Below are positions 1 to 9,572 of a stretch of DNA of 64,000 nucleotides, piece after piece. This DNA is from Pseudoxanthomonas dokdonensis. GTDB taxonomy: Bacteria > Pseudomonadota > Gammaproteobacteria > Xanthomonadales > Xanthomonadaceae. The stretch's first letter is position 1. Every line of letters starts with the position of its first letter. Where the stretch lies: NCBI RefSeq assembly GCF_001431405.1, contig NZ_LDJL01000007.1, forward strand, positions 62,001 through 126,000, written 5' to 3'. The notes under the pieces are model-generated. The model was not told the DNA's origin, made no database searches, and was given only the letters and a program-made list of their open reading frames with translations. Both the position numbers and the translations under genes were made by a program.

Positions 1-205
1 TCAGCAGCATCACCCCGATTTCGGACAACTGGTTGGCCAGATCCTGATCAGCGGAAAAGCCCGGCGTATACGGCCCGACCACGATCCCGGCCAGCAGATA
101 GCCGACCAGCGGTGACAGCCGCAGTTTCTGGGCCAGCAGGCCAAGCAGGAAGGCGATACCCAGGCCAACGGCTATCAGGCTGATGAGGTCGGTGTTGTGC
201 GGCAT
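1..205 (-). CDS. YbaL/KefB-like cation:proton antiporter, N-terminal part (cut by window edge)
   Basis: Reading leftwards from an ATG at 203-205 gives 68 in-frame residues that run off the window. They match the first residues of the next gene almost position for position: both start MPH-T-LI, both contain KLRLSPLVGYLLAG, and both continue with PGF-ADQDLANQLSE. That is the first membrane region of CPA2-family K+/H+ antiporters. This is therefore the start of a second, tandem antiporter in the same orientation, 175 bp downstream of its paralogue. The membrane and any C-terminal NAD-binding domains lie outside the window, so substrate cannot be judged. Confidence 0.85.
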   Translation of the reverse strand, partial: MPHNTDLISLIAVGLGIAFLLGLLAQKLRLSPLVGYLLAGIVVGPYTPGFSADQDLANQLSEIGVMLL

Positions 206-380
206 GTACTCGGATCAAGGCAACGTGGGGTGGGGCGGGCTGACGTGCTTGCACGCAGGCCCGTGCCTGTTCAGGGTAGCGCACCCGGTGTAAACGCCGA
301 TAAAAGTTAACCGGTTGCCGGTTCCGCCAGGGCGTGCGACCGGCACCCGCCGCAGCAGCCTGGCTGCGCCGCCGCCGGGC

Positions 381-2057
381 TCAGCGCTTGTCGCGATAGG
401 GAGGTGTGGCCAGCACCATTTCGCCGAGCGAAAAGGCCAGCTCGCGTTCGGCCAGCACCGCGCCGTCGGCGCCGTGGGCCAGCAGATGCCTGACCTCGCC
501 ATCGCTGTGGGCACGTGCCAGCAGGGTCAGCGACGGATTGATCGCGCGCAGCTTGGCCAGCACCTCGCCGGCTTCCAGCGGTTGCGGGATGGCCAGCACC
601 GCGATGGTCGCCCGTTGCGGATGGGCTTCGGCCAGCACTTTATCGGCGGCGGCGCTGCCGCGGATGGCGGGTAGGCCGGCCGCATGCGCGCGGGCGACAT
701 GGTCGGCATTGTTGTCGATCACGATCAGCGGCACGTCGCGCTCGCGCAACACCTCGGCCAGTGCGCTGCCGACCCGGCCATAGCCGATGATGATGGCGTG
801 GCCGCTGACATCCAGCGATGGCCCCGGTGCCGGATCCGGAGGCAGCGGCAGATCGTCCTGCTGGCGTTTGCGTTGCCAGTCATCCAGCCACGAGAACAGG
901 AACGGATTGGCGATGATCGACAGCAGCGATCCGGCCAGGATCAGATCCCGGCCCTGCGCCGGCAGGATCTCCAGCGACACTCCAAGCGCGGCGAGGATGA
1001 AGGAAAATTCGCCGATCTGGGCCAGGCTGACCGAGATCGTCAGCGCGGTGCCGGTCGGGTGCTTGAACGCCTTGACGATGTAGAACGCGGCCAGCGACTT
1101 GCCAACCACGATGATCAGGAAGGTCGCCAGCACCTGCCACGGCTGCTGGATCAGGATCGCCGGGTTGAACAGCATGCCGACCGAGACGAAGAACAGCACC
1201 GCGAACGCATCGCGCAACGGCAATGAGTCGCTGGCCGCCTTGTGGCTGAGTTCGGATTTGTTGAGGAGCATGCCGGCAAAGAATGCGCCCAGCGCGAATG
1301 ACACCCCGAACAGGCGCGCCGAACCGAACGCCACCCCCAGCGCTATCGCCAGCACCGACAGGGTGAACAATTCGCGCGAGCCGGTCGCGGCGATTTTTTC
1401 CAGCGTCCACGGGATCACCCGCTGTCCGACCAGCAGCATGAAGGTCACGAACGCGCCCAGCTTCAGCAGGGTCCAGGCGATCGCGCTGAGGAAGCCACCG
1501 ATGCTGGCACCTTCGCCCGTGTCGCCGCCGCCAAAGGTTTCGGCCAGCACCGGCAGCAGCACCAGCGCCAGCACCATCACCAGATCCTCGACGATCAGCC
1601 AGCCGACCGCGATGCGGCCGCGGTGGGTCTCCAGCAGCCGCCGGTCCTCCATCGCCCGCAGCAGCACCACGGTGCTGGCGACCGACAACGCCAGGCCGAA
1701 CACGAAGCCGTTCAATGGCGTCCAGCCCATGCCCCAGGCCAACGCCCAGCCCAGTCCGGTCGCCACCGCGATCTGGACGATGGCGCCGGGAATGGCGATG
1801 GCTTTGACTTCCAGCAGATCCTCAAGCGAGAAATGCAGGCCGACGCCGAACATCAGCAGCATCACGCCGAGCTCGGACAGCTGGTTGGCCAGATCCTGAT
1901 CGGCGACGAAGCCGGGCGTGAACGGCCCGACCAGCACCCCCGCCAGCAGATAGCCCACCAATGGCGACAGCCGCAGTTTGTTGGCCAACGCACCCAGCAC
2001 GAATGCCAGCGCCAGCCCTACCGCGATGATGTCGATCAGGTGGGTGTCATGGGGCAT
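381..2057 (-). CDS. ybaL: YbaL-type cation:proton antiporter with TrkA-N domain
   Basis: This is a 558-residue inner-membrane protein, the length I recall for E. coli YbaL. About the first 385 residues are a string of hydrophobic segments of the Na+/H+ exchanger (CPA2) fold. A Rossmann TrkA-N domain follows from about residue 415, with the dinucleotide-binding motif GYGRVGSA and a downstream acidic residue in IVIDNN. Family members exchange K+ or Na+ for H+ under nucleotide or redox control. No separate TrkA-C domain is evident. A paralogue follows directly (1-205), and apt lies about 100 bp upstream on the same strand. The ybaL assignment is by family and length; the transported ion is not shown by the sequence. 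Confidence 0.88.
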   Translation of the reverse strand: MPHDTHLIDIIAVGLALAFVLGALANKLRLSPLVGYLLAGVLVGPFTPGFVADQDLANQLSELGVMLLMFGVGLHFSLEDLLEVKAIAIPGAIVQIAVATGLGWALAWGMGWTPLNGFVFGLALSVASTVVLLRAMEDRRLLETHRGRIAVGWLIVEDLVMVLALVLLPVLAETFGGGDTGEGASIGGFLSAIAWTLLKLGAFVTFMLLVGQRVIPWTLEKIAATGSRELFTLSVLAIALGVAFGSARLFGVSFALGAFFAGMLLNKSELSHKAASDSLPLRDAFAVLFFVSVGMLFNPAILIQQPWQVLATFLIIVVGKSLAAFYIVKAFKHPTGTALTISVSLAQIGEFSFILAALGVSLEILPAQGRDLILAGSLLSIIANPFLFSWLDDWQRKRQQDDLPLPPDPAPGPSLDVSGHAIIIGYGRVGSALAEVLRERDVPLIVIDNNADHVARAHAAGLPAIRGSAAADKVLAEAHPQRATIAVLAIPQPLEAGEVLAKLRAINPSLTLLARAHSDGEVRHLLAHGADGAVLAERELAFSLGEMVLATPPYRDKR

Positions 2058-2158
2058 CGGTGGCAGGTCGTCGTTGAGTCACATTCGAGTGTCGCTGATC
2101 CCGCGCCGGGGCGGCAAATCCAAGCTGAGTGGCCGATTCAGCCGAGCCGCGGCAAGGC

Positions 2159-2710
2159 TCAGATCACCAGGCCGGCGAGCAGCGGTACCTGCGCATCCCA
2201 ACGCTGGCGCGCCGACAGCGCCGACAATTCGATCAATACGCTGGCGGCGACCACATGCGCGCCCTGTTGCTGGAGCAGGGCAACCGCGGCTTGCAGGGTG
2301 CCGCCGGTGGCCAGCACGTCATCGACCAGCAGTACCGGCGCCCCGGCGGGCAGTGCATCGACATGCATCTCCAGCCGATCGCTGCCGTATTCCAGTGCGT
2401 AATCCAGCGCCAGCGTGGGCCCGGGCAGCTTGCCCGGCTTGCGTACCGGCACGAAGCCCACGCCCAGTGCCTGGGCCAGCGCCGCGCCGAGGATGAAGCC
2501 GCGTGACTCGATACCGACCACGGCGTGCGGCGGTGCCGCGCGCCACGGCGCGGCCAGGGTCGCGATGGCGGCGGCAAATCCATGCGCGTCAGCCAGCAGC
2601 GGGGTGATGTCCTTGAACAGGATGCCGGGCCGGGGAAAGTCGGCGACATCGCGCAGCAACGCCGGCCAGTCGGCCTGCACCGGTGCGGTGGCGTCCAGCA
2701 TCCGCTTCAC
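2159..2710 (-). CDS. apt: adenine phosphoribosyltransferase
   Basis: This cytosolic enzyme joins adenine and PRPP to give AMP in purine salvage. Its 183 residues are the usual length for the family. The PRPP-binding signature [13 protein letters not shown] is intact near residue 130, and the upstream segments [14 protein letters not shown] and [10 protein letters not shown] are typical of Apt. The stop of the phospholipase-D-family gene start region lies further upstream; only about 10 bp separate apt from the end of that gene, so the two may share a transcript running leftwards. Confidence 0.96.
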   Translation of the reverse strand: MKRMLDATAPVQADWPALLRDVADFPRPGILFKDITPLLADAHGFAAAIATLAAPWRAAPPHAVVGIESRGFILGAALAQALGVGFVPVRKPGKLPGPTLALDYALEYGSDRLEMHVDALPAGAPVLLVDDVLATGGTLQAAVALLQQQGAHVVAASVLIELSALSARQRWDAQVPLLAGLVI

Positions 2711-2720
2711 AGCTGCCGGC

Positions 2721-4250
2721 TCACAGCTGCGACTGCACCGGCAGTATTTTCATCAGCCAGGCCTGCATGCGCCGGCTGGCGCTGGCCTTGGGTTCCTTGT
2801 CGAAGGTTTCGCTGCCATCGCTCCAGCGCAGATCGCCATCGACCTGTTCGACTTTCCAGGCATGTGCCGGTGACACCTGGGTCTGGAAGATCTGCTCCAG
2901 CTGCGCTGCCAGTTGCGGGTCGCTGACCAGCACGCCCTGTTCGGAATTGAGCGAGGTCGAGCGCGGGTCCAGGTTGTACGAACCGACGAATATCTGCCGT
3001 TCGTCGATCACCAGTGCCTTGGTATGCAGGCTGGAGCCGGATGAGCCCTTGAGGCTGAAGTTGTCGTTGGCTTCGCCCAGCGGCTTCAGTTCCCAGATCT
3101 GCACGCCGCCTTCCAGCAGCGTCGGTCGATAGCGCGAGTAACCACCGTGCACGGCGGCAACGTCATTGGCCGCCAGCGAATTGGTCAGTATTTTGACGTC
3201 GCGCCCGGATTTGGCCAGATCGACCAGCAAGGCGGTGCCGCGATCGCCGGGCACGAAGTAGGGCGATATCAGGTGCGCGCGCTGCTGGGTCGACTGCAGC
3301 ACCGGCAGCAGTGCGGCGGCGACGTTGGAGCGCTGATCGCCGTCGCCCATTTCCAGTTTCATCGGGTCGTCGCTGACGAAGCGCCATTGATCACTCCAGC
3401 GCAACTCGGTGCTGCCATCCATCCATGCCTGCACGCCGCTGTCATCCTGCACCGCGCGGGCGTAGGCGCTGTTGCGGATCGCGTCGATGCTGGCCAGCAG
3501 CTGCGGGCGCACCTTTTCCAGCGCCGCCGCATTGGCGTCGTCCGGCGACAGGGTGGCGATCGGGTAATTGGATGGCGCATTCCAGAAGCGGTCGAAGCTG
3601 GCGCTGATCTGGCCGACCACCGGTCCGGCCATCAGCAGGTCCAGATCGACGAAGTTGGTTTCCTCGCTGGCGCCGAAATATTCATCACCCAGGTTGCGCC
3701 CGCCGACCAGGGCGATGCGGTTGTCAGCGATCCAGCTCTTGTTGTGCATGCGGTGGTTGAGCCGCTTGAAGTCGGTGCCCAGGTCACTGACCTTGCCCCA
3801 GGTGCCTTTGCGCGAGGCAAACGGATTGAACATCCGCACTTCGATGTTGGGGTGCGCATCGAGCGCGGCGAAACCGCGGTTCTTGGCCCGTGCGTCCATG
3901 TCATCGACCAGGATGCGCACGCGCACCCCGCGGTCGGCCGCTTCCAGCGCACGCTGCGCCAGCAGCAGTCCGGTCATGTCGCCGTGCCAGATGTAGGTCT
4001 GGATATCCAGGCTGTCATGCGCCATCCGGGCGCTGCGGGCGCGCAGGGCAAAGGCTTCGACGCCGTTGCTGACCAGGCGGAAGCCGGCCTGGCCGGCATG
4101 TGCCTGTTCCTGCGGTCCGGTCCATTCCGACAGCGGGCCCTGGCTGGCCGGCGGCAGCGCAGTGGCGGGCGGCATCTCGGGACGGGTGGGCAGTTGACTG
4201 CAGGCGCTCAGCAGCGCGACCAGGGCCAGGACGAACAGGCGGCTATGCAT
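2721..4250 (-). CDS. phospholipase D-family lipoprotein (cardiolipin synthase-like)
   Basis: The frame is open further upstream, but the ATG at 4250 begins a clear lipoprotein signal (MHSRLF, hydrophobic stretch, lipobox LLSAC with Cys17), so I chose it; this gives 509 residues. Two HKD motifs of the PLD superfamily are present: HNKSWIADN at about 169-177 and HTKALVIDE at about 409-417, each followed by the usual G-G/S-R/YN segment. Such proteins transfer phosphatidyl groups, as in ClsC-type cardiolipin synthases, or hydrolyse phosphodiesters. Envelope location follows from the lipobox. It is divergent from the iron-permease-like gene at 4421. The exact substrate is uncertain. Confidence 0.85.
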   Translation of the reverse strand: MHSRLFVLALVALLSACSQLPTRPEMPPATALPPASQGPLSEWTGPQEQAHAGQAGFRLVSNGVEAFALRARSARMAHDSLDIQTYIWHGDMTGLLLAQRALEAADRGVRVRILVDDMDARAKNRGFAALDAHPNIEVRMFNPFASRKGTWGKVSDLGTDFKRLNHRMHNKSWIADNRIALVGGRNLGDEYFGASEETNFVDLDLLMAGPVVGQISASFDRFWNAPSNYPIATLSPDDANAAALEKVRPQLLASIDAIRNSAYARAVQDDSGVQAWMDGSTELRWSDQWRFVSDDPMKLEMGDGDQRSNVAAALLPVLQSTQQRAHLISPYFVPGDRGTALLVDLAKSGRDVKILTNSLAANDVAAVHGGYSRYRPTLLEGGVQIWELKPLGEANDNFSLKGSSGSSLHTKALVIDERQIFVGSYNLDPRSTSLNSEQGVLVSDPQLAAQLEQIFQTQVSPAHAWKVEQVDGDLRWSDGSETFDKEPKASASRRMQAWLMKILPVQSQL

Positions 4251-4420
4251 GAGGTGAATCCCGCGGGTGGTGGACGGCGACGCCGTACTCAGGCGGCATC
4301 TTAGCGTATCGATCACGCCGGCCGGCGGGGCAGCCGCGCGCTGCCGGCCCGGGCGGCGAGCGCACGCCGTGTTCACGAGCGCTGCCGATAATCGGCTCAC
4401 GCTTCCATCAGGGCACGCGC

Positions 4421-4888
4421 ATGAACCGAACCGCAGCTCCATCCGTCGACAGCCAGTCCGGGCATGATCAGGACGGCAAACCCAAGGGCAACCTGTTCAC
4501 CCGGCTGGCCAAGGCGGCGGCGGGTTTTACCGGACGTCCGCTGTGCTTCTGCCTGGCCCTGGGCACGGTGCTGGTGTGGGCGATTTCAGGCCCGCTGTTC
4601 AAGTTCAGCGATACCTGGCAACTGGTGATCAACACCGGCACCACCATCATCACCTTCCTGATGGTGTTCCTGATCCAGAACACCCAGAACCGCGACACCG
4701 CGGCCATGCAGATCAAACTCGACGAGTTGATCCACGTCACCGACGCGGCCCGGAACGAACTGCTGGATCTGGAAGAACTGGAAGAAGACGAACTGGAACG
4801 CCTGCGCACCCGTTACGAGGAGATGGCCAGGAAGGCCCGCCAGGCAAGCGACGCCCGCCGGGCGCACGGACGGGATTCGCAGCGCTAG
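4421..4888 (+). CDS. low-affinity iron permease family protein
   Basis: A small 155-residue membrane protein. A polar N-terminus of about 35 residues is followed by two hydrophobic segments (around residues 40-62 and 70-88, with FLMVFLIQNTQNRDTAAMQ-type sequence) and a charged, Glu-rich helical tail (LDLEELEEDELERL). This layout, including QNTQNRD next to the second membrane segment, is that of the low-affinity iron permease family (Pfam PF04120), named by weak similarity to yeast Fet4. Transport activity in bacteria is poorly established. Divergent from the PLD-family gene, with about 170 bp between starts. Confidence 0.8.
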   Translation: MNRTAAPSVDSQSGHDQDGKPKGNLFTRLAKAAAGFTGRPLCFCLALGTVLVWAISGPLFKFSDTWQLVINTGTTIITFLMVFLIQNTQNRDTAAMQIKLDELIHVTDAARNELLDLEELEEDELERLRTRYEEMARKARQASDARRAHGRDSQR

Positions 4889-4952
4889 CCGGAGCACGAC
4901 CGCAAACCCGTATCATGGGGGTTCACTGCGCAAACGCTTCAGGTGGACGACG

Positions 4953-5858
4953 ATGGAACTGGCAATGATTGGTCTGGGCCGCATGGGTGCCAATATGGCG
5001 CAGCGGCTGGTGCAGGGCGGGCATGTGGTGTCCGGCTACGATCCCGGCGAAGCGGCGCGTGAGGCGGCGGCCGCCAACGGCATCGCACCGAAGTCGTCGC
5101 TGGCGGAGCTGGTGGCCTCACTGCCGGCACCGCGGGTGCTGTGGATGATGGTGCCGGCCGGTGCCATCGTCGACGACACGCTGGCGCAGCTGCTGCCTCT
5201 GCTGGCGCCGGGTGACGTGGTCATCGACGGCGGCAACTCGATGTACAAGGACACCCAGCGTCGCGCCGCGATGATGGCTTCGCATCAGCTGGGTTACGTC
5301 GACTGCGGCACCAGCGGCGGCATCTGGGGCCTGGCCGAAGGCTACAGCCTGATGGTCGGTGGCGAGGCGGCGCTGGTGCAGCGCCTGCGGCCGCTGTTTG
5401 AAACCCTGGCACCGGCTGCCGACAAGGGTTGGGGCCACGTTGGCCCGGTTGGCGCCGGCCACTTCACCAAGATGGTCCACAACGGCATCGAATACGGAAT
5501 GATGCAGGCCTATGCCGAAGGTTTTTCAATCCTCCAGCACAAGCAGGAGTTCGCGCTGGACCTGCCGCAGGTCGCCGACATCTGGCGCGACGGCAGCGTG
5601 GTCCGCAGCTGGCTGCTGGATCGGACCACCGATGCGCTGAAGGACAATCCCACGCTGGAGGGTATCGCCCCGTACGTCGAGGATTCCGGCGAAGGCCGCT
5701 GGACCGTCGCCGAAGCGATCGAGCTGGATGTGCCGGCGCCGGTGATCACCCTGTCGCTGATGGAACGGTTGCGTTCGCGCGACAAGGACTCGTTTGCCGA
5801 CAAACTGCTGGCGGCGATGCGCAACGCGTTTGGCGGTCATCGCATCACCCGCCAGTAG
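4953..5858 (+). CDS. gnd: 6-phosphogluconate dehydrogenase, decarboxylating (short form)
   Basis: Catalyses oxidative decarboxylation of 6-phosphogluconate to ribulose 5-phosphate in the pentose phosphate pathway. The N-terminal nucleotide motif GLGRMGANMA is at about residues 8-17, followed by DGGNS, the substrate-binding CGTSGGIWG segment and the catalytic KMVHNGIEYG segment near residue 171. At 301 residues it belongs to the short class rather than the roughly 470-residue E. coli form; the short class often prefers NAD+, which I infer only from length. The ATG at 4953 follows an AGGTGG ribosome-binding site. Confidence 0.93.
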   Translation: MELAMIGLGRMGANMAQRLVQGGHVVSGYDPGEAAREAAAANGIAPKSSLAELVASLPAPRVLWMMVPAGAIVDDTLAQLLPLLAPGDVVIDGGNSMYKDTQRRAAMMASHQLGYVDCGTSGGIWGLAEGYSLMVGGEAALVQRLRPLFETLAPAADKGWGHVGPVGAGHFTKMVHNGIEYGMMQAYAEGFSILQHKQEFALDLPQVADIWRDGSVVRSWLLDRTTDALKDNPTLEGIAPYVEDSGEGRWTVAEAIELDVPAPVITLSLMERLRSRDKDSFADKLLAAMRNAFGGHRITRQ

Positions 5859-6033
5859 CACGGCGTTTCCCTGCATCCGTGTGCGGATTACGCCGCCGGA
5901 TGCTGTGGCGATCAGTTGCCGATGCTGCGCCGCTGCACGCAGCATTCGGCTATCCATTGGCAGGCACGCTGCATACCACGCTGTAACAACCCCGATGCTA
6001 GATTGATCGCTCCACCCGCAATGGAGTCCGGTC

Positions 6034-6723
6034 GTGAAGATATTGATGGTGCTGACGTCGCACGCCACCCTTGGCGACACCGGCAAGAAGACCGGTTTCT
6101 GGCTGGAGGAACTGGCCGCGCCGTATTACGCGTTCCGCGATGCCGGTGCCGAGGTCGAGCTGGCCTCGCCGGCTGGCGGCCAGCCGCCGCTGGACCCGAA
6201 GAGCGATGAGCCCGACGCGCAGACGCCGGCCACGGTGCGCTTCAATGGTGATGCCGATGCGCTGGCCGCGCTGGCCAATACCCACAAGCTGGCCGACGTG
6301 GTGGAGATGGAATTCGATGCGCTGTTCTATCCCGGTGGCCATGGCCCGATGTGGGACTTGGTAGAGGATCAGCATTCGATCACCTTGATCGAACATACCT
6401 TCTCGGCCGGCAAACCGGTGGCCGCGGTCTGTCACGGGCCGGCGGTGTTCCGCCACGCCAAAGGCACGATGAGCCAGCCACTGGTCAAGGGCAAGACCGT
6501 CACCGGCTTCAGCAACAGCGAGGAAGAAGCGGTCGGCTTGACCCATGTGGTGCCGTTCCTGCTGGAAGACATGCTGGCCGCCAATGGCGCCCATTACCGG
6601 CGCGGCCCGGACTGGCAGAGTTTCGTGCTGGCCGACGGCATGCTGGTGACCGGGCAGAACCCGGCCTCGTCCGAAGCCGCCGCCCACGAAGTGATCAAAC
6701 TGCTGGGCGTGCGCGAGCACTGA
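6034..6723 (+). CDS. type 1 glutamine amidotransferase domain protein (DJ-1/PfpI, Hsp31-like)
   Basis: The 229-residue protein has the DJ-1/PfpI fold. The nucleophile-elbow cysteine is seen in AAVCHGPAVF (Cys about 133), preceded by FYPGGHGPMWDL, and an early glutamate lies in GFWLEEL. This arrangement is typical of Hsp31/glyoxalase III-like members that handle methylglyoxal or damaged proteins. Translation starts at GTG 6034, followed by a typical KILMVLTSH strand. It stands alone, with DUF3247 downstream in the same direction about 70 bp away. Which activity it has (glyoxalase, deglycase, chaperone) is not decided by sequence. Confidence 0.88.
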   Translation: MKILMVLTSHATLGDTGKKTGFWLEELAAPYYAFRDAGAEVELASPAGGQPPLDPKSDEPDAQTPATVRFNGDADALAALANTHKLADVVEMEFDALFYPGGHGPMWDLVEDQHSITLIEHTFSAGKPVAAVCHGPAVFRHAKGTMSQPLVKGKTVTGFSNSEEEAVGLTHVVPFLLEDMLAANGAHYRRGPDWQSFVLADGMLVTGQNPASSEAAAHEVIKLLGVREH

Positions 6724-6791
6724 CGCCGCCACCGCGCCACCGCGTGCCGACCGGCAATGCCAGGCGCGAATGACTGGAGCTGGAGCATCAC

Positions 6792-7079
6792 ATGCACGAA
6801 CGTCCCCAACAGATATACGCCGACCAGGCCGACATCGATCGCCTCGAAGCCTTGATCAGCAGCCTTGACGACGAAGCCATCGTCGCCTTGACCCTGCATG
6901 ACGGCCGCCGCATCAAGGGCGTGGTGTCGGTGCGACCGACCCTGCAACTGTTCCGCGATGACGCCGGCCAGCAGGGTTTCAATTCGGTGTTGCGGCTGGA
7001 TGATGCCGAGCAGCCGCAGCAGACACACTACCTGTGGCTGGACCAGATTGCCCAGGTCGATCACCTGGGCACGGACTGA
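6792..7079 (+). CDS. DUF3247 family protein
   Basis: A 95-residue cytosolic protein with no signal peptide or membrane segment. It matches my memory of the DUF3247 family, short proteins found mainly in Xanthomonadaceae: an acidic N-terminal helix (IDRLEALISSLDDEAIVAL), then a small beta-rich part (GRRIKGVVSVRP). It follows a GGAGCTGGAG-type ribosome-binding region just before the ATG. Function is unknown. It converges on the secreted lectin/DUF11 gene, with 46 bp between their stops. Confidence 0.82.
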   Translation: MHERPQQIYADQADIDRLEALISSLDDEAIVALTLHDGRRIKGVVSVRPTLQLFRDDAGQQGFNSVLRLDDAEQPQQTHYLWLDQIAQVDHLGTD

Positions 7080-7125
7080 AGCCAAAGCCGCGCCGCATCG
7101 AGCGACGCGTTACTGCCTGATGCCG

Positions 7126-9066
7126 CTACGGCACGCCGTCGGCGGTCACCGTGCACTGCATCGTCACCACCACCTGGCCACCGACCGGCATTGACGGCAG
7201 GGTGATGCCGGCACCGGTCAGATCCGACACCGCCACGGTCGCCGCCGGGCAGCTGGCACCGGCGCTGGCTTCGCAGGTGGCGGTGCCCGGTTGCGTGCAA
7301 TCCAGGCCGGGGTCCGGGGTGTCGGTCAGGATCGCATTGCTGACCGCGGTCGGACCGGCATTGTTGACCGTCAACACGAAGGTGGCGGTGTCGCCAGTGA
7401 CGGCGGTCGCCGGCCCGGTCTTGCTGATCTGCAGGTCAGTGACGTTGCGGATGTTGCTGAAGGTGCAACGGATCGGACCGGCAGTGGTCGTGGCCGCCGC
7501 GTCCAGTACCAGCGAGCGGCTGGCGGCGTCGAAAGTGGCGGTGCCATCGGTACCCAGCCCGGTGCAGCTGGCATCGGTCAGCTGGAAGAAATCCTGCGGT
7601 TCGGCTTCAACCAGGGTGGTGGCCACGCCTGCCGCCGCCAACGTCTGGGTAGCGCCATCGACCGGGGTCCCGGCGGTGACCGTGGTGATGTCATGCGCGG
7701 CCACGCCGTTGTCGCCGGTGAAGGAGAAGGTACCGACGCCGTTGCTCGTCACCTTGCTGATGATCAGGGTCGGGCAGACCACCTGGAAGGTCGCGGTGGC
7801 GGCATTGTTGGTTTCGTCCAGATCAGTGAAACCGGCGCTGGGATCGAATGCGGCGCTGGCGCTGTTGTCGATTTCGGCATCACAACTGGCGGTAGTGGCG
7901 ACCGTGCTCTGCACGGTGAAGGTCAGCACCCCACCCGGCGCCAGGGTGTAGCCACCGGCAACGGCGATGCTGCCGGTGCCGCTGGCGGCCGGACAGGTGG
8001 AACCGGCACTGGCGGTGCAGGTCCAGGTCGCACCGGCCAGCAGTTCCGCCGGCAGGGTGTCGGTGATCGCCGGCGTATTGGCACTGTCGATCGTCGGTGA
8101 CTGGTCGCCGGGGTCGACCTGGTTGATGTCGTTGTTGGTCACGGTCACCGTGTACGTCACCGGCTGGCCGCGCAGGACGGTGGTCGCGTCCACGGTCTTC
8201 TGGACCAGAATGTCGGCTGGCGCGGTCGCGATCAGATTGCGCACTTCGTGGATGTTGTTCAGGCCACCGGTCGATCCGGACAGGCCCAGGCGCAGATTGG
8301 CCGGTGCCGAGTAGGGAAAATTGAGTTCGTTCAGCAAATCCGGCGGTACCGCGCCGGCTGCACCGACGCCGACCGTGACCCGGTAACCGCCGCTGCCGTT
8401 GGGTACCAGCAACAGCCGGACCCGTTTCGGCGCCGGCCGCGAGGTGGCGCCCGGATTATCGATACCGCCCGCTACCGCGGCGCCACCGATATAGACGTTG
8501 GAAGCCGACTGCGGCGCACGTACCACCACCTGGTCGGGGCTGCTGCCAGGCCCATCCGCGCAGTCGGGATTAGTGGGGGTTCCCGAGTACAGGCCGTACT
8601 CGTCCAGGCCGACGCCGAGATAACCGCCGACGCCGCCGCAATAGCCGAGCGACGCGCCATTGCCGGCACCCGCCATGTCGGAGGCGGCGTCATACAGGAA
8701 CATCGCGATGCCATCGGCACCGTTGCCGCCCCAGGCGACATATTCCATTTCGACCAGCACGCCCTGGCTGGAGGCGAAGCTGCCGCTGGTCAACAACGCC
8801 CGGCCGATGTGGGTATTGCTGTTGGTGGTCAGACGCAGCCAGCCATCGCCGTTGGCATCGTTGACGTTGTTCGGTATCGCGCCGTAACCGCCGGTCAGGA
8901 TGCCGCTGTCGTTGTTGCTGGCACCGTCATCGGTGCCACTGATGCTCCAGCCCGGCTCGGTGCTGTTGCGGAAAGTGGCCTCGACCCGCAGCTGCGCCTG
9001 CGCGCTTACCGCGCTGACCAGCAGCAGCACGCCCAGCGCGCCCGCACCCATCCATTGTCTGTTCAT
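7126..9066 (-). CDS. secreted L-type-lectin-like / DUF11 repeat protein
   Basis: The ATG at 9066 was chosen because it begins a signal peptide (MNRQWMGAGALGVLLLVSAVSAQAQ) and is preceded by a GGGGGTGG ribosome-binding stretch; this gives 646 residues. After the signal comes a lectin-like jelly roll of roughly 240 residues (EATFRNSTEPGW, then VLVEMEYVAWGGNGADGIAMF and GVGLDEYG). This is followed by beta-sandwich modules of the DUF11 type (ILVQKTVDATTV, LQISKTGPATAV) and a prealbumin-like module between them. Such proteins are exported and thought to act at the cell surface or in adhesion. No C-terminal anchor or IPTL/LPXTG-like tail is seen; the protein ends within a DUF11 module at CTVTADGVP. 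Confidence 0.82.
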   Translation of the reverse strand: MNRQWMGAGALGVLLLVSAVSAQAQLRVEATFRNSTEPGWSISGTDDGASNNDSGILTGGYGAIPNNVNDANGDGWLRLTTNSNTHIGRALLTSGSFASSQGVLVEMEYVAWGGNGADGIAMFLYDAASDMAGAGNGASLGYCGGVGGYLGVGLDEYGLYSGTPTNPDCADGPGSSPDQVVVRAPQSASNVYIGGAAVAGGIDNPGATSRPAPKRVRLLLVPNGSGGYRVTVGVGAAGAVPPDLLNELNFPYSAPANLRLGLSGSTGGLNNIHEVRNLIATAPADILVQKTVDATTVLRGQPVTYTVTVTNNDINQVDPGDQSPTIDSANTPAITDTLPAELLAGATWTCTASAGSTCPAASGTGSIAVAGGYTLAPGGVLTFTVQSTVATTASCDAEIDNSASAAFDPSAGFTDLDETNNAATATFQVVCPTLIISKVTSNGVGTFSFTGDNGVAAHDITTVTAGTPVDGATQTLAAAGVATTLVEAEPQDFFQLTDASCTGLGTDGTATFDAASRSLVLDAAATTTAGPIRCTFSNIRNVTDLQISKTGPATAVTGDTATFVLTVNNAGPTAVSNAILTDTPDPGLDCTQPGTATCEASAGASCPAATVAVSDLTGAGITLPSMPVGGQVVVTMQCTVTADGVP

Positions 9067-9297
9067 TGCGTTTCCACCCCCTTGGCAACGGACTGGCGTC
9101 CGGTCATTCCATTTGTCGCATTCGCCGCCTCCCGGCGACACCCGGCGGTTGCATCCGGGTGCAAAGCAGATGGCGGAGTCTGGGATTGTTTGCTGCCGTT
9201 AGTCAACCGTCGCGGCCGCAAATGCGGGCAGGCTCGGCCGTGTTCGGCGACAATATGAAAGAAGCGGCCACCTCCCGGCCGCTGGAGAATCCTGCCA

Positions 9298-9492
9298 ATG
9301 GACCTGTTGCCAAGCCTCGACATCCAGTGCCCTTATTGCGGCGAATACCAGAGCATCAGCATCGAGGTCAGCGCCGGCGACCAGCGCTACATCGAGGACT
9401 GCCAGATCTGCTGCCGACCGATGTCGATCGCGGCCGATGTCGACGAAGACGGGGTTGCCAGCGTCCGCGTACACGGCGCCGACGAGGCGTGA
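9298..9492 (+). CDS. CPXCG-motif cysteine-rich protein
   Basis: A 64-residue protein with the CPYCGEYQ motif at residues 11-18 and a second cysteine group, CQICC, at 35-39. The pair probably forms a small zinc ribbon. This matches the Cys_rich_CPXG family (PF14255), widespread and uncharacterised in gammaproteobacteria. The ATG follows GGAGAATCCTGCC. It is divergent from the lectin/DUF11 gene. Confidence 0.88.
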   Translation: MDLLPSLDIQCPYCGEYQSISIEVSAGDQRYIEDCQICCRPMSIAADVDEDGVASVRVHGADEA

Positions 9493-9572
9493 CCGGCGGC
9501 GTCGGCGGCGGCTGAAAGCAGGGCCGGGTTGACGTATGCTGCCCGCCAGCACCGCCGCGCAAAGGAACCGCC

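Noticed and set aside
2721-4442. Longer start of the PLD-family protein at 4442
   Set aside because: The extra 64 residues are Arg/Ala/Pro-rich, overlap the divergent permease gene, and would bury the lipoprotein signal that begins at 4250.
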